From contig CACHUN010000003.1 in assembly GCA_902583075.1 (NCBI GenBank), positions 62,001-126,000 of the forward strand: 64,000 bases of DNA. Direction: 5' to 3'. This document shows positions 1-11,063 of this stretch, one piece after another. The position numbers were made by a program, and so were the translations under genes. The notes beneath the pieces were generated by a model. The model made no database searches. It worked only from the letters and a program-made list of their open reading frames with translations, and was not told the DNA's origin. Numbering within the stretch: position 1 is the stretch's first letter; every line of letters begins with the position of its first letter. Source of the stretch: an uncultured Pelagibacteraceae bacterium (lineage in GTDB: Bacteria; Pseudomonadota; Alphaproteobacteria; Pelagibacterales; Pelagibacteraceae).

Positions 1-689
1 GTTTTAATATTTTTAATTTTCAAGCCTTTTACATTTTTTGGTTCTTCATCCCCAATTATTTCTTCAACAACTGAGTCCCAAATAATTTCAATTTTTTTGT
101 TTTCCATTAATTTTTTTTGTAAAAGTTTTTCTGCTCTTAGTTCATTTCTTCTGTGAATTAATTGTACTTTTGATGCAAATTTTGTAAGAAACATTGCTTC
201 TTCAACTGCTGCATTTCCACCTCCAACTACTGCAACTGTTTTATCTTTAAAAAAGAAACCATCGCATGTTGCACAAGCCGAAACTCCGAATCCTTTAAAT
301 TTTTCTTCAGATTCAATGTTTAACCATCTTGCTTGAGCACCTGTTGAAATTATTATTGAGTCTGCTGTATACTTTTGCCCACCATCGCCTATTGCTTCAA
401 AAGGTTTAGATTTTAAATTTACCGATTGAATATGATCTTCAACTAAATCTGTTCCTACTGCTCTTGCTTGCTCTCTCATTTGTTCCATTAACCATGGTCC
501 TTGTATGACATCAGCAAAGCCAGGATAGTTTTCAACATCAGTCGTAATTGTTAGTTGACCACCTGGCTGCATACCTGCAACTAACATTGGTTTTAGCATT
601 GCTCTTGCAGCATAAACTGCAGCAGTGTAGCCCGCTGGGCCAGATCCAATTATTAACACTTTTGTATGTTTAGTTGGTTTTTCACTCAT
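1..689 (-). CDS. trxB: Thioredoxin-disulfide reductase, C-terminus cut by window edge
   Basis: NADPH-dependent flavoenzyme that keeps thioredoxin reduced in the cytoplasm. The minus-strand translation starts [20 protein letters not shown], giving the FAD-binding GxGxxG at residues 15-20. The redox-active CATC followed by DG lies near residue 138, and the NADPH-binding GGGNAA comes shortly after. About 229 residues are visible and the remaining C-terminal FAD-domain residues lie left of position 1. The CxxC separates it from the ferredoxin reductase at 49230, which shares the fold but lacks the cysteines. It diverges from the ELM1-like gene, with only 20 bases between the two starts. Confidence 0.95.
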   Translation of the reverse strand, partial: MSEKPTKHTKVLIIGSGPAGYTAAVYAARAMLKPMLVAGMQPGGQLTITTDVENYPGFADVIQGPWLMEQMREQARAVGTDLVEDHIQSVNLKSKPFEAIGDGGQKYTADSIIISTGAQARWLNIESEEKFKGFGVSACATCDGFFFKDKTVAVVGGGNAAVEEAMFLTKFASKVQLIHRRNELRAEKLLQKKLMENKKIEIIWDSVVEEIIGDEEPKNVKGLKIKNIK

Positions 690-709
690 AGAAGTCTATA
701 TAGTTAATA

Positions 710-1654
710 ATGGGCAAATTAAAAGGTATTTTATTGACCGAGGGTATGCATGGTATGTTGAGCCAGGTTGAAGGCTTAGCCAAAGCTTTAGACATAGATT
801 TTACTCACCACAAGGTTGAACTAAATAATTTATGGAAGTTAATTCCACCAAAATTTACTCCAATTTCTCAAAAAGTTTATAAAAAAATAAATCACTCAGA
901 TTATGATTTAATAATATCTTGTGGTCGAAAAAGTATAATTCCATCTATTCATTTAAAAGGTATTTCAAACAAAAAAGTTTTAAATATCCATATTCAAGAC
1001 CCGAAGATTAACTTAAATTACTTTGATTTTATAGTGGCTCCAGAGCATGATGGAATTAACGGCTCCAATGTCATTACTACAAAAGGTGCTCTTCATTACC
1101 TTACAGAAAATGAAATAGTTGAAAATAAGAATTATTTAAACTCTTTTATAAAAAAAGATGATAGAAAAATCTGGTGCTTAATAATGGGTGGACCCACAAA
1201 ATACTATGATTATTCAACTAAAAATATGAAACATATTTTTTCAATTTTTTACAAACTTTTGAAAAAACACGAATTTCAACTTGTTGTGATACCGTCAATG
1301 AGAACTCCTCTAAACACTATTCACTATGCTAAAGAATTTTTTGGCGAAAATCATACCGTTATAATGAATGTTGATAAAAAAGCTTACTTATCAGCCTTAG
1401 CTATTTCTGAAAATATTGTCGTAACATGTGACTCTAGCTCAATGATTTCAGAAGCTGCTTTAACAGGAAAACCTGTTTATATTGCTAATATTTTGCCTAG
1501 AAAAAATGATATAAGATTCCAAAGATTTAGAAATTTATTTAGAGAATTAAATATCACGAGAAATCTTGGGGAAGATATGGAAACTTGGAACTATAAAAAA
1601 CTTGATGAAACAAATAGAGTAGCAAAAATCATAAAAGAGAGAATAAGTAACTAA
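710..1654 (+). CDS. ELM1-family protein (DUF1022 / mitochondrial fission ELM1-like)
   Basis: 314 residues resembling the bacterial family named after plant mitochondrial fission protein ELM1. The layout is that of a two-lobed GT-B-like fold. Visible landmarks are CGRKS at 71-75, IMGGPTK at 158-164, PSMRTP near 195-200, and DSSSMISEAA at 241-250, which looks like a nucleotide-sugar-binding loop of GT-B enzymes. There is no signal peptide or membrane segment, so it is probably cytoplasmic. The bacterial function is not established; a glycosyltransferase-like activity is only suggested by the fold. Its stop codon overlaps the start of the next gene (TAATG), so the two are probably co-translated. 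The family call rests on motif recognition. Confidence 0.75.
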   Translation: MGKLKGILLTEGMHGMLSQVEGLAKALDIDFTHHKVELNNLWKLIPPKFTPISQKVYKKINHSDYDLIISCGRKSIIPSIHLKGISNKKVLNIHIQDPKINLNYFDFIVAPEHDGINGSNVITTKGALHYLTENEIVENKNYLNSFIKKDDRKIWCLIMGGPTKYYDYSTKNMKHIFSIFYKLLKKHEFQLVVIPSMRTPLNTIHYAKEFFGENHTVIMNVDKKAYLSALAISENIVVTCDSSSMISEAALTGKPVYIANILPRKNDIRFQRFRNLFRELNITRNLGEDMETWNYKKLDETNRVAKIIKERISN

Positions 1655-2316
1655 TGTCCTATTTAAATTCAATTATTAATGACTCAAAAAAATTTGTTAG
1701 TCCATTTACACATTGGGAATTAAATAAGCCTCTTACAGATGAGCAAATTAACGAAATAGTTACAGCTGATATCACTGATCCTGCAAAATATAATGTCAGT
1801 TATGATGGTACAAGGGCTATAGATGGAGGAGAGGGTAAATTTAGGGAAGGTATTTCAGATGGTGGGAAAGCTTTAAAATTTAGATGTTTTGTCACTAAAG
1901 AAAATTCTTATAAATTCCCAGGACTTACCAATCTAATTAAAGAACTTCAAAATAAAAAAACTTACCAAAAAATATCTGAATTAATCAATAAAGACCTTTC
2001 AAATTCATATGTAAGAGTTGAAGTAATTTGTGATCGAGAGGGTTTCTGGTTAAAACCACATTGTGATATCAAAGAGAAACTTATGTCGTGCTTGTTATTT
2101 GTTAATAAACATAATGAAAGTGCGGATTTAGGAACTGATTTTTATGATAAAGATTTGAAGCTTATAAAAACATTGCCTTATAAAGATAATTATGGATATT
2201 TTTTTTCAAGCGGACCAGATACTTGGCATGGAATGGAAAAAAAAGAAATAATTAAAGAAAGAAGATGCTTACAAGTAAATTATGTTACTTTTAAAACAGA
2301 TTGGAAAGTTGATTAG
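1654..2316 (+). CDS. 2-oxoglutarate/Fe(II) oxygenase-like protein
   Basis: 220 residues with the pattern of a double-stranded beta-helix dioxygenase. There is an H-x-D pair at H136 and D138 (KPHCD), a distal His at 192 inside DTWHG, and an Arg pair at 203-204 that could hold 2-oxoglutarate. This is the HxD...H...R arrangement of prolyl-hydroxylase-like enzymes. The substrate cannot be read from the sequence; a protein or small-molecule hydroxylase is equally possible. It overlaps the upstream ELM1-like gene by one base. Its end overlaps the convergent carB end by four bases. The fold call is an inference from the residue pattern. Confidence 0.6.
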   Translation: MSYLNSIINDSKKFVSPFTHWELNKPLTDEQINEIVTADITDPAKYNVSYDGTRAIDGGEGKFREGISDGGKALKFRCFVTKENSYKFPGLTNLIKELQNKKTYQKISELINKDLSNSYVRVEVICDREGFWLKPHCDIKEKLMSCLLFVNKHNESADLGTDFYDKDLKLIKTLPYKDNYGYFFSSGPDTWHGMEKKEIIKERRCLQVNYVTFKTDWKVD

Positions 2317-5300
2317 TTTTCTTGAAGCGATTTTACTTTAAGTTTTTTTGTTTTAAGGGAGTTAATGGCTTCTAAAAAAGAATAAGCAGTTGACATATTA
2401 GTACAATAAGGAATTTTATTAGCCAAAGTTCCTCTTCTTAAAGCCAAAGCATCATCAATTCTGCTTTCACTATTTCCACCACCCGTATTTATAACTAAAG
2501 CAATTTTTTTTGAATTTAAAACATCAACTATATGAGGTTTGCCGCTACTTACTTTGTTGATTTTTCTACATTTCATTCCGTTTTTTATTATAATATCTGC
2601 AGTTCCTTTAGTAGCTGATAAAATAAATCCAAGTTTTACAAGTCTTTTAGCAACGCCAATAATTTCTTGTTTGTGAGAGTCTTTCACTGATAAAAATGCT
2701 AAACCTTTAGTAGGAAGAGAGTTTGCTGCTGCAATTTGACTTTTGGCAATCGCCATTCCAAAATCATCATCAAATCCCATCACTTCACCTGTTGATTTCA
2801 TCTCTGGTCCAAGTAATAAATCACTATCTGGGAATTTGTTAAATGGAAATACAGCCTCTTTAACAGCAAATTTTTTATTAGTTTTATATTTTAATTTATA
2901 TTTTGAGAGTTTTTCACCTGCCATTATTCTTGATGCAATTTTGGCTAATGGGATACCATTAGCTTTTGAAACAAATGGGACCGTTCTACTTGCTCTTGGA
3001 TTAACTTCTATAACAAATATTTTATCTTTTTTAATTGCAAATTGAATATTTAAAAGCCCTTTAACTTTTAACGCTAATGCTAATTTTCTAGTTTGAACTT
3101 TAATTTCTTTTAAAAGATTATCTTTGATGGAAACTGGAGGCAAACAACAAGCAGAGTCTCCGGAATGTACTCCCGCTTCTTCTATATGCTGCATGATACC
3201 AGCAACATAAACATCTTTACCGTCGGAGATAGCGTCTACATCTACTTCCATTGCATGATCTATAAATTTATCAATTAAAATTGGATTTTGTTCTGAAGCT
3301 TTAAAAGCCTCATTAATAAATTTTTTAAGTTGACTTTTATCATGCACAATTTCCATTGCTCTTCCACCCAAAACATATGAAGGTCTAACTACAACAGGGA
3401 GTCCAATTTTTTCACTTATTTTGATTGCTTGACCAAATTTGTTAGCAATTCCACTTTCTGCCTGCTTTAAATTTAATTTATTCAATAAATCTCTAAATCT
3501 ATCTCGGTCTTCAGCAAGATCAATCGAGGTATATTGAGTACCAAGTATGGGTAATTTATTGTCATGCAAAAATTTGGCTAATTTAATTGGAGTCTGGCCC
3601 CCAAATTGTGCGATAACACCCATGAGATTGCCTTTAGACCTTTCTTTAAGAATAATATTTTGAACAAACTCTTCAACTAGTGGTTCAAAATAAAGCCTAT
3701 CGCTTGTGTCGTAGTCAGTTGAAACTGTTTCGGGATTACAATTAACCATGATAGTTTCAAATCCAGCTTCTTTTAATGAAAAGCTTGCCTGACAACAGCA
3801 ATAATCAAACTCTATTCCTTGTCCAATTCTATTCGGACCTCCTCCAAGAATTATTATTTTTTTCTTATTGCTGGGATCTGCCTCACACTCGGAATTTAGC
3901 GAAAAATTTCTTTGGTATGTTGAATACATGTATGGAGTAAAAGATTTAAATTCTGCTGCACAAGTGTCTACTTTTTTAAATACTGGTAAAACCTTTAATG
4001 CAATCCTTTTAGATCTGACTATTTGTTCTTTAATTCCAGTAATTTTTGACAACTTTTTATCTGAAAACCCAATTGATTTTATTCTGTTAAATTCATTATA
4101 TGTTTTAGGAATGCCTCTATTCTTTAAATTCTTTTCTTCGTCTACAAGATCCTTAATTTGGTTTAAGAACCAAGGATCAACGCTCGATAATTTGTATATT
4201 TTATTTAATGATATATTTTTTCTAAAAGCTTCGGCAATCAGTATTAGTCTGTTCGGAATATTAATCTTTAAATTCTTTAAAATATCTTTTTTAGAGTAAT
4301 TAAAAATATTATCTAATCCAGATAATCCAGTTTCAAGAGATACCAGTGCTTTTTGAAAAGATTCTTTAAAGTTTCTTCCAATTGCCATTGCTTCTCCCAC
4401 AGACCTCATTGATGTTCCTAGTACTGCTTTAGTGTCAGAAAACTTTTCAAATGTAAATCTAGGTATTTTTGTGACTACATAATCAATTGTTGGTTCAAAT
4501 GATGCAGGGGTTACTTTTGTAATTTCATTTTTTAACTCATCCAAAGTATATCCAACTGCAAGTTTTGCTGCTACCTTTGCAATTGGAAAACCAGTTGCTT
4601 TTGATGCAAGAGCGGAGGATCTTGATACTCTTGGGTTCATTTCTATTATAACCATTCTCCCATTCTTTGGGTTTATAGCAAATTGTACATTTGATCCTCC
4701 CGTCTCAACTCCAATTTTTCTTAAGCAGGCAATTGATGCATTTCTCATAACCTGGTATTCTTTATCAGTTAAGGTTAATGCTGGAGCAACTGTGATAGAG
4801 TCTCCGGTATGTATTCCCATCGGATCTACATTCTCTATTGAGCAGATTATTATACAGTTATCTTTTTTATCTCTTACAACTTCCATCTCAAATTCTTTCC
4901 AACCTTCCAAAGACTCTTCAATTAAAACTTGATTTTGAGGGGACTCATTCATCCCAGTTTTGACAAGTTTGTAGAAATCTTTTTTATTTTTCGCAATTCC
5001 TCCACCTAAGCCACCCAATGTAAAAGAGGGTCTTATAATTGCTGGTAAACCAATGTCTTTTAAACATTTAGATGCATCCTTAAAATTATTTAAGATCTTT
5101 GATTTAGGTAGATCTAAACCAATGTCAGACATATTTTTTCTAAATTTTTTACGATCCTCTGCATTTTCTATTGCTTTGGACTTTGCACCAATTAATTCAA
5201 TTTTATATTTTTTTAGCAGTCCAGCTTTTTCTGCACTTATTGCTAAATTTAATGCTGTTTGCCCTCCCATGGTTGGCAAAATTGCGTTAGGTTTTTCTTT

Positions 5301-5537
5301 TTTAATAACTTCTTCTAAAATAGGAATTGTAATTGGTTCAATATATGTTTTATCTGCAACTCCAGGATCAGTCATAATAGTTGCAGGATTTGAATTTATT
5401 AAAACTACCTCGAAACCTTCATCTTTAAGAGCCTTACAAGCTTGTGTACCTGAGTAATCAAATTCACAAGCTTGTCCAATTATTATTGGTCCAGCTCCTA
5501 TAACTAATATTTTTTTAATGTCTTTTCTTTTTGGCAT
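2313..5537 (-). CDS. carB: Carbamoyl-phosphate synthase large subunit
   Basis: Makes carbamoyl phosphate from bicarbonate, ammonia passed from CarA, and two ATP, for pyrimidines and arginine. At 1074 residues it is full length. The order is a first ATP-grasp half from [20 protein letters not shown], an oligomerisation region around 400-550, a second half opening with [15 protein letters not shown] near 560, and a C-terminal MGS-type allosteric domain after about 930. The duplicated halves are plain: both carry EFDYSG or EFDYCC and NxNPxT motifs. It follows carA on the minus strand with a 23-base overlap, so the subunits are co-expressed. Plus-strand open frames inside it are antisense shadows. 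Confidence 0.98.
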   Translation of the reverse strand: MPKRKDIKKILVIGAGPIIIGQACEFDYSGTQACKALKDEGFEVVLINSNPATIMTDPGVADKTYIEPITIPILEEVIKKEKPNAILPTMGGQTALNLAISAEKAGLLKKYKIELIGAKSKAIENAEDRKKFRKNMSDIGLDLPKSKILNNFKDASKCLKDIGLPAIIRPSFTLGGLGGGIAKNKKDFYKLVKTGMNESPQNQVLIEESLEGWKEFEMEVVRDKKDNCIIICSIENVDPMGIHTGDSITVAPALTLTDKEYQVMRNASIACLRKIGVETGGSNVQFAINPKNGRMVIIEMNPRVSRSSALASKATGFPIAKVAAKLAVGYTLDELKNEITKVTPASFEPTIDYVVTKIPRFTFEKFSDTKAVLGTSMRSVGEAMAIGRNFKESFQKALVSLETGLSGLDNIFNYSKKDILKNLKINIPNRLILIAEAFRKNISLNKIYKLSSVDPWFLNQIKDLVDEEKNLKNRGIPKTYNEFNRIKSIGFSDKKLSKITGIKEQIVRSKRIALKVLPVFKKVDTCAAEFKSFTPYMYSTYQRNFSLNSECEADPSNKKKIIILGGGPNRIGQGIEFDYCCCQASFSLKEAGFETIMVNCNPETVSTDYDTSDRLYFEPLVEEFVQNIILKERSKGNLMGVIAQFGGQTPIKLAKFLHDNKLPILGTQYTSIDLAEDRDRFRDLLNKLNLKQAESGIANKFGQAIKISEKIGLPVVVRPSYVLGGRAMEIVHDKSQLKKFINEAFKASEQNPILIDKFIDHAMEVDVDAISDGKDVYVAGIMQHIEEAGVHSGDSACCLPPVSIKDNLLKEIKVQTRKLALALKVKGLLNIQFAIKKDKIFVIEVNPRASRTVPFVSKANGIPLAKIASRIMAGEKLSKYKLKYKTNKKFAVKEAVFPFNKFPDSDLLLGPEMKSTGEVMGFDDDFGMAIAKSQIAAANSLPTKGLAFLSVKDSHKQEIIGVAKRLVKLGFILSATKGTADIIIKNGMKCRKINKVSSGKPHIVDVLNSKKIALVINTGGGNSESRIDDALALRRGTLANKIPYCTNMSTAYSFLEAINSLKTKKLKVKSLQEN

Positions 5538-6708
5538 ATCTTTTTACATCTTTAATAAAATTGTTGAATAAATATTGGCTATCTTGAGGTCCAGGATTTG
5601 CTTCTGGATGATATTGAACAGAGAAAATAGGTTTATTTTTTAACCTTATTCCTTCAATAGTGTCATCAAAAAGTGATTTATGAGTTATTTGTATACTTTT
5701 AGACAAGTTTTTTTCTATAACAACAAAGCCGTGATTTTGACTTGTAATTTCAACTGAGTTTGTAATTAAATTTTTGACTGGATGATTTGCGCCTCTATGG
5801 CCTAATTTCATTTTTTTTGTTTTTGCATTTAAAGCTAAAGCTAAAATTTGATGACCAAGGCAAATTCCAAAAATAGGATAATTCAATTTTATTAATTTTT
5901 TTACAATATTAATTGCATATTTTCCAGTTGCTGCTGGATCTCCAGGTCCATTCGATAAAAAAATACCATCTGGATTAAGTTTTATAATTTCATCAGCATT
6001 TTTTTTACAAGAAACCACTTTTACTTCACAGTTAAAATCAGAAAAATATCTTAGAATATTTTTCTTTATTCCATAATCAATTGCGACAATTTTAAATTTC
6101 TTTTTTTTATTCTTTTTATATCCGGCATGTTTTCTCCAAGTTTTAAATCCTTTCCAAATATAAGTTTGTTTAGTTGATACCTCTTTTGCTAAATCGAGAC
6201 CATTTAAGCCAGGCCACTTTATTGACATATTAATTAGTTTTTTCACGTTAAATTTTCCATTTTTGCTATTCGAAATAGTACCCTTCGGAGCCCCTTTATC
6301 TCTAATTAAATTTGTCAGGCTTCTAGTATCTAATCCAGTTAGCCCAACAATCTTATTTTTTTTAAGCCATTCATCTAAGGTCTTTAAAGCTCTATAATTT
6401 GATGGAGATGTTATTTCTGAATTAAGTATTACACCCTTCGTCCAAACTTTATCTGACTCTAAATCTTCATTGTTGGTTCCAACATTTCCTATATGGGGGA
6501 ATGTAAAATTTATAATTTGTCCAGCATAAGATGGGTCTGATATAATCTCCTGATAACCTGTTAAAGATGTGTTAAAACATACTTCTCCAGTTGAAGTACC
6601 CTGATACCCAAGTCCAATACCTCTAAAAACTAACTTATTATCTAAAACTAAAATACCAGTTGGAAATTGATGTTTAATTGCAATTTTGTTTTTTTGTTTT
6701 TTGTTCAA
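5515..6708 (-). CDS. carA: Carbamoyl-phosphate synthase small subunit (glutaminase)
   Basis: Hydrolyses glutamine and channels ammonia to CarB. The N-terminal CarA domain ([29 protein letters not shown]) is followed by a class I glutamine amidotransferase domain. That domain has the nucleophile in GICLGHQ and the His-Glu pair in QYHPEA. The frame opens with TTG at 6708; no in-frame ATG precedes the conserved [10 protein letters not shown] segment, so a TTG start is likely. The 3' end overlaps carB by 23 bases. A 12-base palindrome lies just upstream (6713-6724). Confidence 0.97.
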   Translation of the reverse strand: MNKKQKNKIAIKHQFPTGILVLDNKLVFRGIGLGYQGTSTGEVCFNTSLTGYQEIISDPSYAGQIINFTFPHIGNVGTNNEDLESDKVWTKGVILNSEITSPSNYRALKTLDEWLKKNKIVGLTGLDTRSLTNLIRDKGAPKGTISNSKNGKFNVKKLINMSIKWPGLNGLDLAKEVSTKQTYIWKGFKTWRKHAGYKKNKKKKFKIVAIDYGIKKNILRYFSDFNCEVKVVSCKKNADEIIKLNPDGIFLSNGPGDPAATGKYAINIVKKLIKLNYPIFGICLGHQILALALNAKTKKMKLGHRGANHPVKNLITNSVEITSQNHGFVVIEKNLSKSIQITHKSLFDDTIEGIRLKNKPIFSVQYHPEANPGPQDSQYLFNNFIKDVKRYAKKKRH

Positions 6709-6712
6709 TTAC

Positions 6713-6724
6713 AACTCATGAGTT
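6713..6724. repeat. Perfect 12-base palindrome at the carA upstream edge
   Basis: The sequence AACTCATGAGTT is its own reverse complement and sits five bases upstream of the TTG start of carA, in the short gap shared with the yqeY-like gene. It could be an operator for either divergent gene, or chance in AT-rich DNA. The regulator, if any, is unknown. Confidence 0.3.
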
Positions 6725-6831
6725 AAAGGTCTATACAATAAAACCTTTTTTTGCGCAACACATCTAATGTATATTTTGAAAAAAAAATATTTTTCTTTTT
6801 GAAGAATATTTTTAATACGCTAAAATTAAAT

Positions 6832-7296
6832 ATGTTATTAAGAGAAAGTATAGAGTCAGACTACAAAACAGCTTTAAAATCTAAAGATAAAAATAAAATA
6901 TCAACTTACAGGTTAATTTTATCTGGTATTAAAGATTTAGATATTAACAATAGATCTGGAACAGAAAAAAAAGAAACAGATGATGAGGATATTAAAAAGC
7001 TATTAAAAAAAATGATTAAACAGCGCAGCGAATCGATCGTTTTGTATAAAAAAAATAATCGTAAGGATCTTCAGGTTATAGAAGAACAAGAAGTGGCCGT
7101 AATTAGCCAATATTTACCTAAATTGATTAGCGAGGAGGATACTAAGAAAATTTGTGAAGAAGTAATTAAATCAACAGGCGCCACCTCAATTAAGGATATG
7201 GGAAAAATTATGGGTGAATTAAAGAAAAATAATGCTGACAGTATCGATTTTTCTAAAGCAGGAGCAATTATAAGAGAATTATTAAATCAAAAATGA
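6832..7296 (+). CDS. GatB/YqeY domain protein
   Basis: 154 residues starting MLLRESIESDYKTALKSKDK, a typical YqeY opening. It contains the conserved DDEDIKKLLKKMIKQR helix and EEQEVAVISQYLPK. YqeY proteins share the C-terminal helical domain of GatB, which contacts tRNA in the amidotransferase, but the role of the free-standing form is not settled. I chose ATG 6832 over the TTG at 6751 because the added N-terminus is Phe/Lys-rich low-complexity sequence absent from the family. The stop overlaps the dnaG start by four bases, placing it at the head of the dnaG-rpoD block, a common neighbourhood in proteobacteria. Confidence 0.88.
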   Translation: MLLRESIESDYKTALKSKDKNKISTYRLILSGIKDLDINNRSGTEKKETDDEDIKKLLKKMIKQRSESIVLYKKNNRKDLQVIEEQEVAVISQYLPKLISEEDTKKICEEVIKSTGATSIKDMGKIMGELKKNNADSIDFSKAGAIIRELLNQK

Positions 7297-9068
7297 AATA
7301 CCCAAAAGAATACTTACAAGAAATAAAAACTAGATTAAAAATTTCAACTGTTGTTTCAAAAACAGTTAGTTTAAAAAAGAGAGGAAAGGAATATGTTGGC
7401 CTTTCACCATTTAAGACTGAAAAAACACCATCATTTACAGTGAATGATGAAAAGGAATTTTATCATTGCTTTAGTACTGCTGAGCATGGAAATATTTTTG
7501 ATTTTGTAATGAAGACTCAAAATCTTAAATTTGGTGAGTCAGTCAAATACTTAGCAAATTTAGCAGGGATGAGACCTTATACATTTTCAAAAGAAGATGA
7601 GATAAGAGAAGAAAAGTGGAACAAGTATAAAAAGATATATTCAAAATATGTTGAATTTTATCATAAAGATCTTTTTAAAAATCCTTTAGCCAAAGAAGCA
7701 AAGGATTATTTAAAAAATAGAAATTTAACTATTGAAGAAGTAAAGAAATTTAAAATTGGATATGTTTCAAATAATGAAAGCTTTAAAGAAGAGATTTTTA
7801 AGGAATTTACTGAAAGTGAAATTAAAGAAACAGGATTATTTTATTTTGACGAAAATAAAAAAAAATATGTAGATAGATTTAGAGACAGAGTAATTTTTCC
7901 AATAAATAATATTTCCGGAGATCCAATAGCTCTTGGAGGTAGAATATTAAAGGATAATAAATACCTTGCTAAGTACATTAATTCACCAGAGACTCCATTT
8001 TTCAAAAAAGGATCCAATCTTTATAATCTAGATTTTACAAGAAAACTTTCAAGCAATATCGATAACATATTTCTTGTTGAAGGTTATATGGATGTGGTTG
8101 GGCTTAGTAAAAATAAAGTGGAAAATGTAGTTGCAAATCTGGGCACTTCTTTAACTACCAGACAAATATTAACTCTTAATCAATTTTTTCAACATATCAC
8201 TGTTTGTTTTGATGGTGATGAAAGTGGATATAAAGCAGCTTTAAGAGCAGCAGAGAATTCTATTATTGAATTAAAACCCGAAAAAGAAATTTCGTTTTTA
8301 TTTCTACCCAACAAATATGATCCAGATAGTTACGTTAATGAAAAGGGAAAGAAATTTTTTGAAGATTTTTCTAAAAATAACTCTGTCCCTATTCATAAAT
8401 TTATATTTAATCACTATTCTAAAGAAGTGAACGATAACCCTTCATCAAGAGCTATTTTTGAAAAAAAATTAAGATCAATTTCATCAACAATTAAAGACGA
8501 ATTCATTAAAAAGTATGTACTTGAATATTTTCTAGAAAAAATTTCGGATTTAACACCAAATACAAATTTTAAATATAATAAAAATTACTCTAGGCCAACA
8601 AAGTCTCTTAAATCAACTCAAAACTATTATAATGAGACAAAGTCTTTGAAGGCTATTGATATTAAAGAATTTTCTTTTTTATATATATTATTAAAAAAAA
8701 CTGAGTTGATAAAACATAATTTTAATTTGATAGAAAACGTAAAGCTATTCAATAGTGAAAATAAGTTATTATTAGAAGAAATCATAAATCAAACTAACAA
8801 TTTTGAAAATACTGATATCGAAAACTTAAATATTGATAGGAATTTGATAGATAGGGTTTATAAATATGCATCTATTAAGTATATATTAATTAAAAACTTA
8901 AATGATGACCAAAAAGTTCTTGAAATCTTATCTGAGCTAATAAGAGACCTAAAAAATTATGAGCTTGAACTAAGAATAATAGATTTAGAATCAAGATTTT
9001 CCAAGGATTTAAGTGAAGCAACATTTAATGAGTTAAAAGAGCTCAAAAAACTGCAAAAAATCAATTAA
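7293..9068 (+). CDS. dnaG: DNA primase with degenerate zinc-binding domain
   Basis: Synthesises RNA primers for replication. 591 residues, of normal length. The N-terminal zinc-ribbon domain (1-100) aligns with the family, but the four ligand positions read S38, K41, C59 and T62 instead of Cys, His, Cys, Cys. The catalytic core has the EGYMD acidic motif with E263 and the TOPRIM DGDESG at 307-312. The C-terminal part (from about 430) is a Lys/Asn-rich, poorly conserved helicase-interaction region. It lies between the YqeY-like gene (4-base overlap) and rpoD. The primase identity is certain; the zinc loss is read directly from the residues. Confidence 0.96.
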   Translation: MKYPKEYLQEIKTRLKISTVVSKTVSLKKRGKEYVGLSPFKTEKTPSFTVNDEKEFYHCFSTAEHGNIFDFVMKTQNLKFGESVKYLANLAGMRPYTFSKEDEIREEKWNKYKKIYSKYVEFYHKDLFKNPLAKEAKDYLKNRNLTIEEVKKFKIGYVSNNESFKEEIFKEFTESEIKETGLFYFDENKKKYVDRFRDRVIFPINNISGDPIALGGRILKDNKYLAKYINSPETPFFKKGSNLYNLDFTRKLSSNIDNIFLVEGYMDVVGLSKNKVENVVANLGTSLTTRQILTLNQFFQHITVCFDGDESGYKAALRAAENSIIELKPEKEISFLFLPNKYDPDSYVNEKGKKFFEDFSKNNSVPIHKFIFNHYSKEVNDNPSSRAIFEKKLRSISSTIKDEFIKKYVLEYFLEKISDLTPNTNFKYNKNYSRPTKSLKSTQNYYNETKSLKAIDIKEFSFLYILLKKTELIKHNFNLIENVKLFNSENKLLLEEIINQTNNFENTDIENLNIDRNLIDRVYKYASIKYILIKNLNDDQKVLEILSELIRDLKNYELELRIIDLESRFSKDLSEATFNELKELKKLQKIN

Positions 9069-9133
9069 ATTAAAACCAGAATCCCGTAGATTTTTTCAAA
9101 TTTCACATTATATACATTCTGAACTTTTTTATT

Positions 9134-10972
9134 GTGGAACGTATAATTACAAAATCATTTGCTAGATTAATGGGCAGAGGTGTCCATAGAGGTTTTATAA
9201 CTTACGAAGAATTAAATAAATCATTAGGCAAACGAAATTTATCTAATGACAATCTAGAACAGGCTTTCATTCACATACTTGATGAAAAAATAATATTAGT
9301 TGAAAAGAAAGCTGATTTTAAAGTTCTCCGAAAAAAAGACAATGGTTCAAAGGAAGAGGGTAAGTCTATTGAAAAAAGTGACGACCCTATAAGAATGTAT
9401 CTCAGAGAAATGGGTGGAGTTGAACTCCTTTCAAGAGAAGGTGAGATCGCAATTGCAAAAAGAATAGAGGCTGGGAAAGATGTCATGTTAAATGCGCTCT
9501 CTCAAAGTCCAATAACAGCACAACAATTTTTTGAATGGAACACCAAACTTTATAATGATGAAATATTAGTACGTGAAATCATCGATATCGATACAAACTA
9601 TATGGAGGATGAAGATACTGGTCAGAGTGCAAAACAAAAAAAGTCAGACGATAATAATGACAACCAGAGTAATTCAGATGTAAATAATAATACAGAGGAA
9701 GATGAATTTAACCCGACCCTTGCAGCAATGGAAAATGAGATCAAACCAAAAGTTTTGCAAACAGTGTACAACTTAACAAAAGAATATAATAAATTAATCA
9801 AGTACCAAAAAGAAAAATTGGATTGTGTTCTAAATTCTAAACAATTTTCTACATCCAAAGAAAAGAATTATAAAAAAATTGTTGATGATATTTTAGAAAA
9901 TATAAAAACTCTTCAGTTATCTCCATCAGTATTAGAAGAATTAGTACAAAAACATTATGTTGAAAATCGTAAAATTGTTTCTTTAGAGGGTAATCTATTA
10001 AGACTTGCTTTAAATGAAAAAATATCCAGAGATGAATTCATAAAATTTTACATAGGTAATGAAATAAATCCAAATCTAAAACTTTTTTTAGATACCAATG
10101 ATACTTGGAAAAAATTTTTTCAAAAACACAAGGTAGAGTTTAAGAACATTAGAGACAGATTGATTGAAATAAGCAATAGACTTGGAATTTCTGTTACGGA
10201 GTATAAATTAATGGTAAGTAGGATCCAAAAAGGAGAAAAAGAGTCTAGAATTGCAAAAAAAGAAATGGTTGAAGCTAATTTGAGATTAGTAATTTCAATA
10301 GCTAAAAAATATACAAATAGAGGATTGCAATTTTTAGATTTAATTCAAGAGGGAAATATTGGGTTAATGAAAGCAGTGGATAAATTTGAATATAGAAGAG
10401 GATATAAATTTTCTACCTATGCTACGTGGTGGATTAGGCAAGCAATCACAAGATCAATTGCCGACCAAGCAAGAACGATAAGAATTCCTGTTCATATGAT
10501 TGAAACAATAAATAAAATTGTGAGAACCCAGAGACTAATTTTGAGTGAATATGGAAGAGAAGCAACTCCAGAGGAACTTGCAAAAAAATTAAGAATGCCA
10601 CTAGAAAAGGTGAGAAAAGTTCTAAAAATTTCAAAAGAGCCAGTTTCGCTTGAGAAGCCGGTTGGCGACGAAGAGGATAGTAGTTTAGGAGATTTTATTG
10701 AGGATACAAAAGCATTAGCACCACTTGAGCAAGCAATTAAATCTAATCTAAGTGAAGCTACAACAAAGATACTTTCAACTTTAACTCCAAGGGAAGAACG
10801 TGTTTTAAGAATGAGATTTGGAGTTGGTATGAATACAGACCATACTTTGGAGGAAGTTGGCTTACAGTTTTCTGTAACAAGGGAGAGAATTCGACAAATT
10901 GAAGCAAAAGCACTTAGAAAACTAAAACATCCTAGCCGATCAAAACAATTAAAAAGTTTCTTGGAGAGTTAA
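9134..10972 (+). CDS. rpoD: RNA polymerase primary sigma factor (sigma-70)
   Basis: The housekeeping sigma factor that directs RNA polymerase to promoters. 612 residues from a GTG start. Region 1.1 is at the N-terminus, followed by region 1.2 ([11 protein letters not shown] near 86), a non-conserved acidic Asn/Asp-rich insert around 170-200, and regions 2.1-2.4 ([32 protein letters not shown]). Region 3 and region 4.2 ([20 protein letters not shown]) close the protein. The GTG at 9134 is preferred because the product starts directly with the conserved [13 protein letters not shown] segment. The tRNA-Val gene begins two bases after the stop, so it is probably processed from the rpoD transcript. 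Confidence 0.98.
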   Translation: MERIITKSFARLMGRGVHRGFITYEELNKSLGKRNLSNDNLEQAFIHILDEKIILVEKKADFKVLRKKDNGSKEEGKSIEKSDDPIRMYLREMGGVELLSREGEIAIAKRIEAGKDVMLNALSQSPITAQQFFEWNTKLYNDEILVREIIDIDTNYMEDEDTGQSAKQKKSDDNNDNQSNSDVNNNTEEDEFNPTLAAMENEIKPKVLQTVYNLTKEYNKLIKYQKEKLDCVLNSKQFSTSKEKNYKKIVDDILENIKTLQLSPSVLEELVQKHYVENRKIVSLEGNLLRLALNEKISRDEFIKFYIGNEINPNLKLFLDTNDTWKKFFQKHKVEFKNIRDRLIEISNRLGISVTEYKLMVSRIQKGEKESRIAKKEMVEANLRLVISIAKKYTNRGLQFLDLIQEGNIGLMKAVDKFEYRRGYKFSTYATWWIRQAITRSIADQARTIRIPVHMIETINKIVRTQRLILSEYGREATPEELAKKLRMPLEKVRKVLKISKEPVSLEKPVGDEEDSSLGDFIEDTKALAPLEQAIKSNLSEATTKILSTLTPREERVLRMRFGVGMNTDHTLEEVGLQFSVTRERIRQIEAKALRKLKHPSRSKQLKSFLES

Positions 10973-10974
10973 GA

Positions 10975-11049
10975 GGGCCGTTAGCTCAATAGTAGAGTAC
11001 TGCATTGACATTGCAGGGGTAGTTGGAGCGTAACCAACACGGCCCACCA
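10975..11049 (+). tRNA. tRNA-Val(GAC) with altered elbow nucleotides
   Basis: A cloverleaf folds with a 7-bp acceptor stem (GGGCCGT with ACGGCCC), D stem GCTC/GAGT, anticodon stem CTGCA/TGCAG with loop TTGACAT (anticodon GAC), T stem GTTGG/CCAAC, and an encoded CCA. The D loop is AATAGTA, with A where G18 is expected. The T loop is AGCGTAA instead of the usual TTCRANN. So U54, U55 and A58 are replaced while C56 and G19 remain. Stems are perfect, so it looks functional rather than decayed. It starts two bases after rpoD. Confidence 0.88.
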
Positions 11050-11063
11050 AATTAAAAAAACTT

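Noticed and set aside
2743-5457. Plus-strand open frames inside carB
   Set aside because: Antisense shadows of a certain gene; no ribosome sites or recognisable domains.
6725-6748. AAAGGT...ACCTTT hairpin with T run between carA and yqeY as a terminator
   Set aside because: No gene on the plus strand ends here; both neighbours start here. Likely chance in AT-rich DNA.
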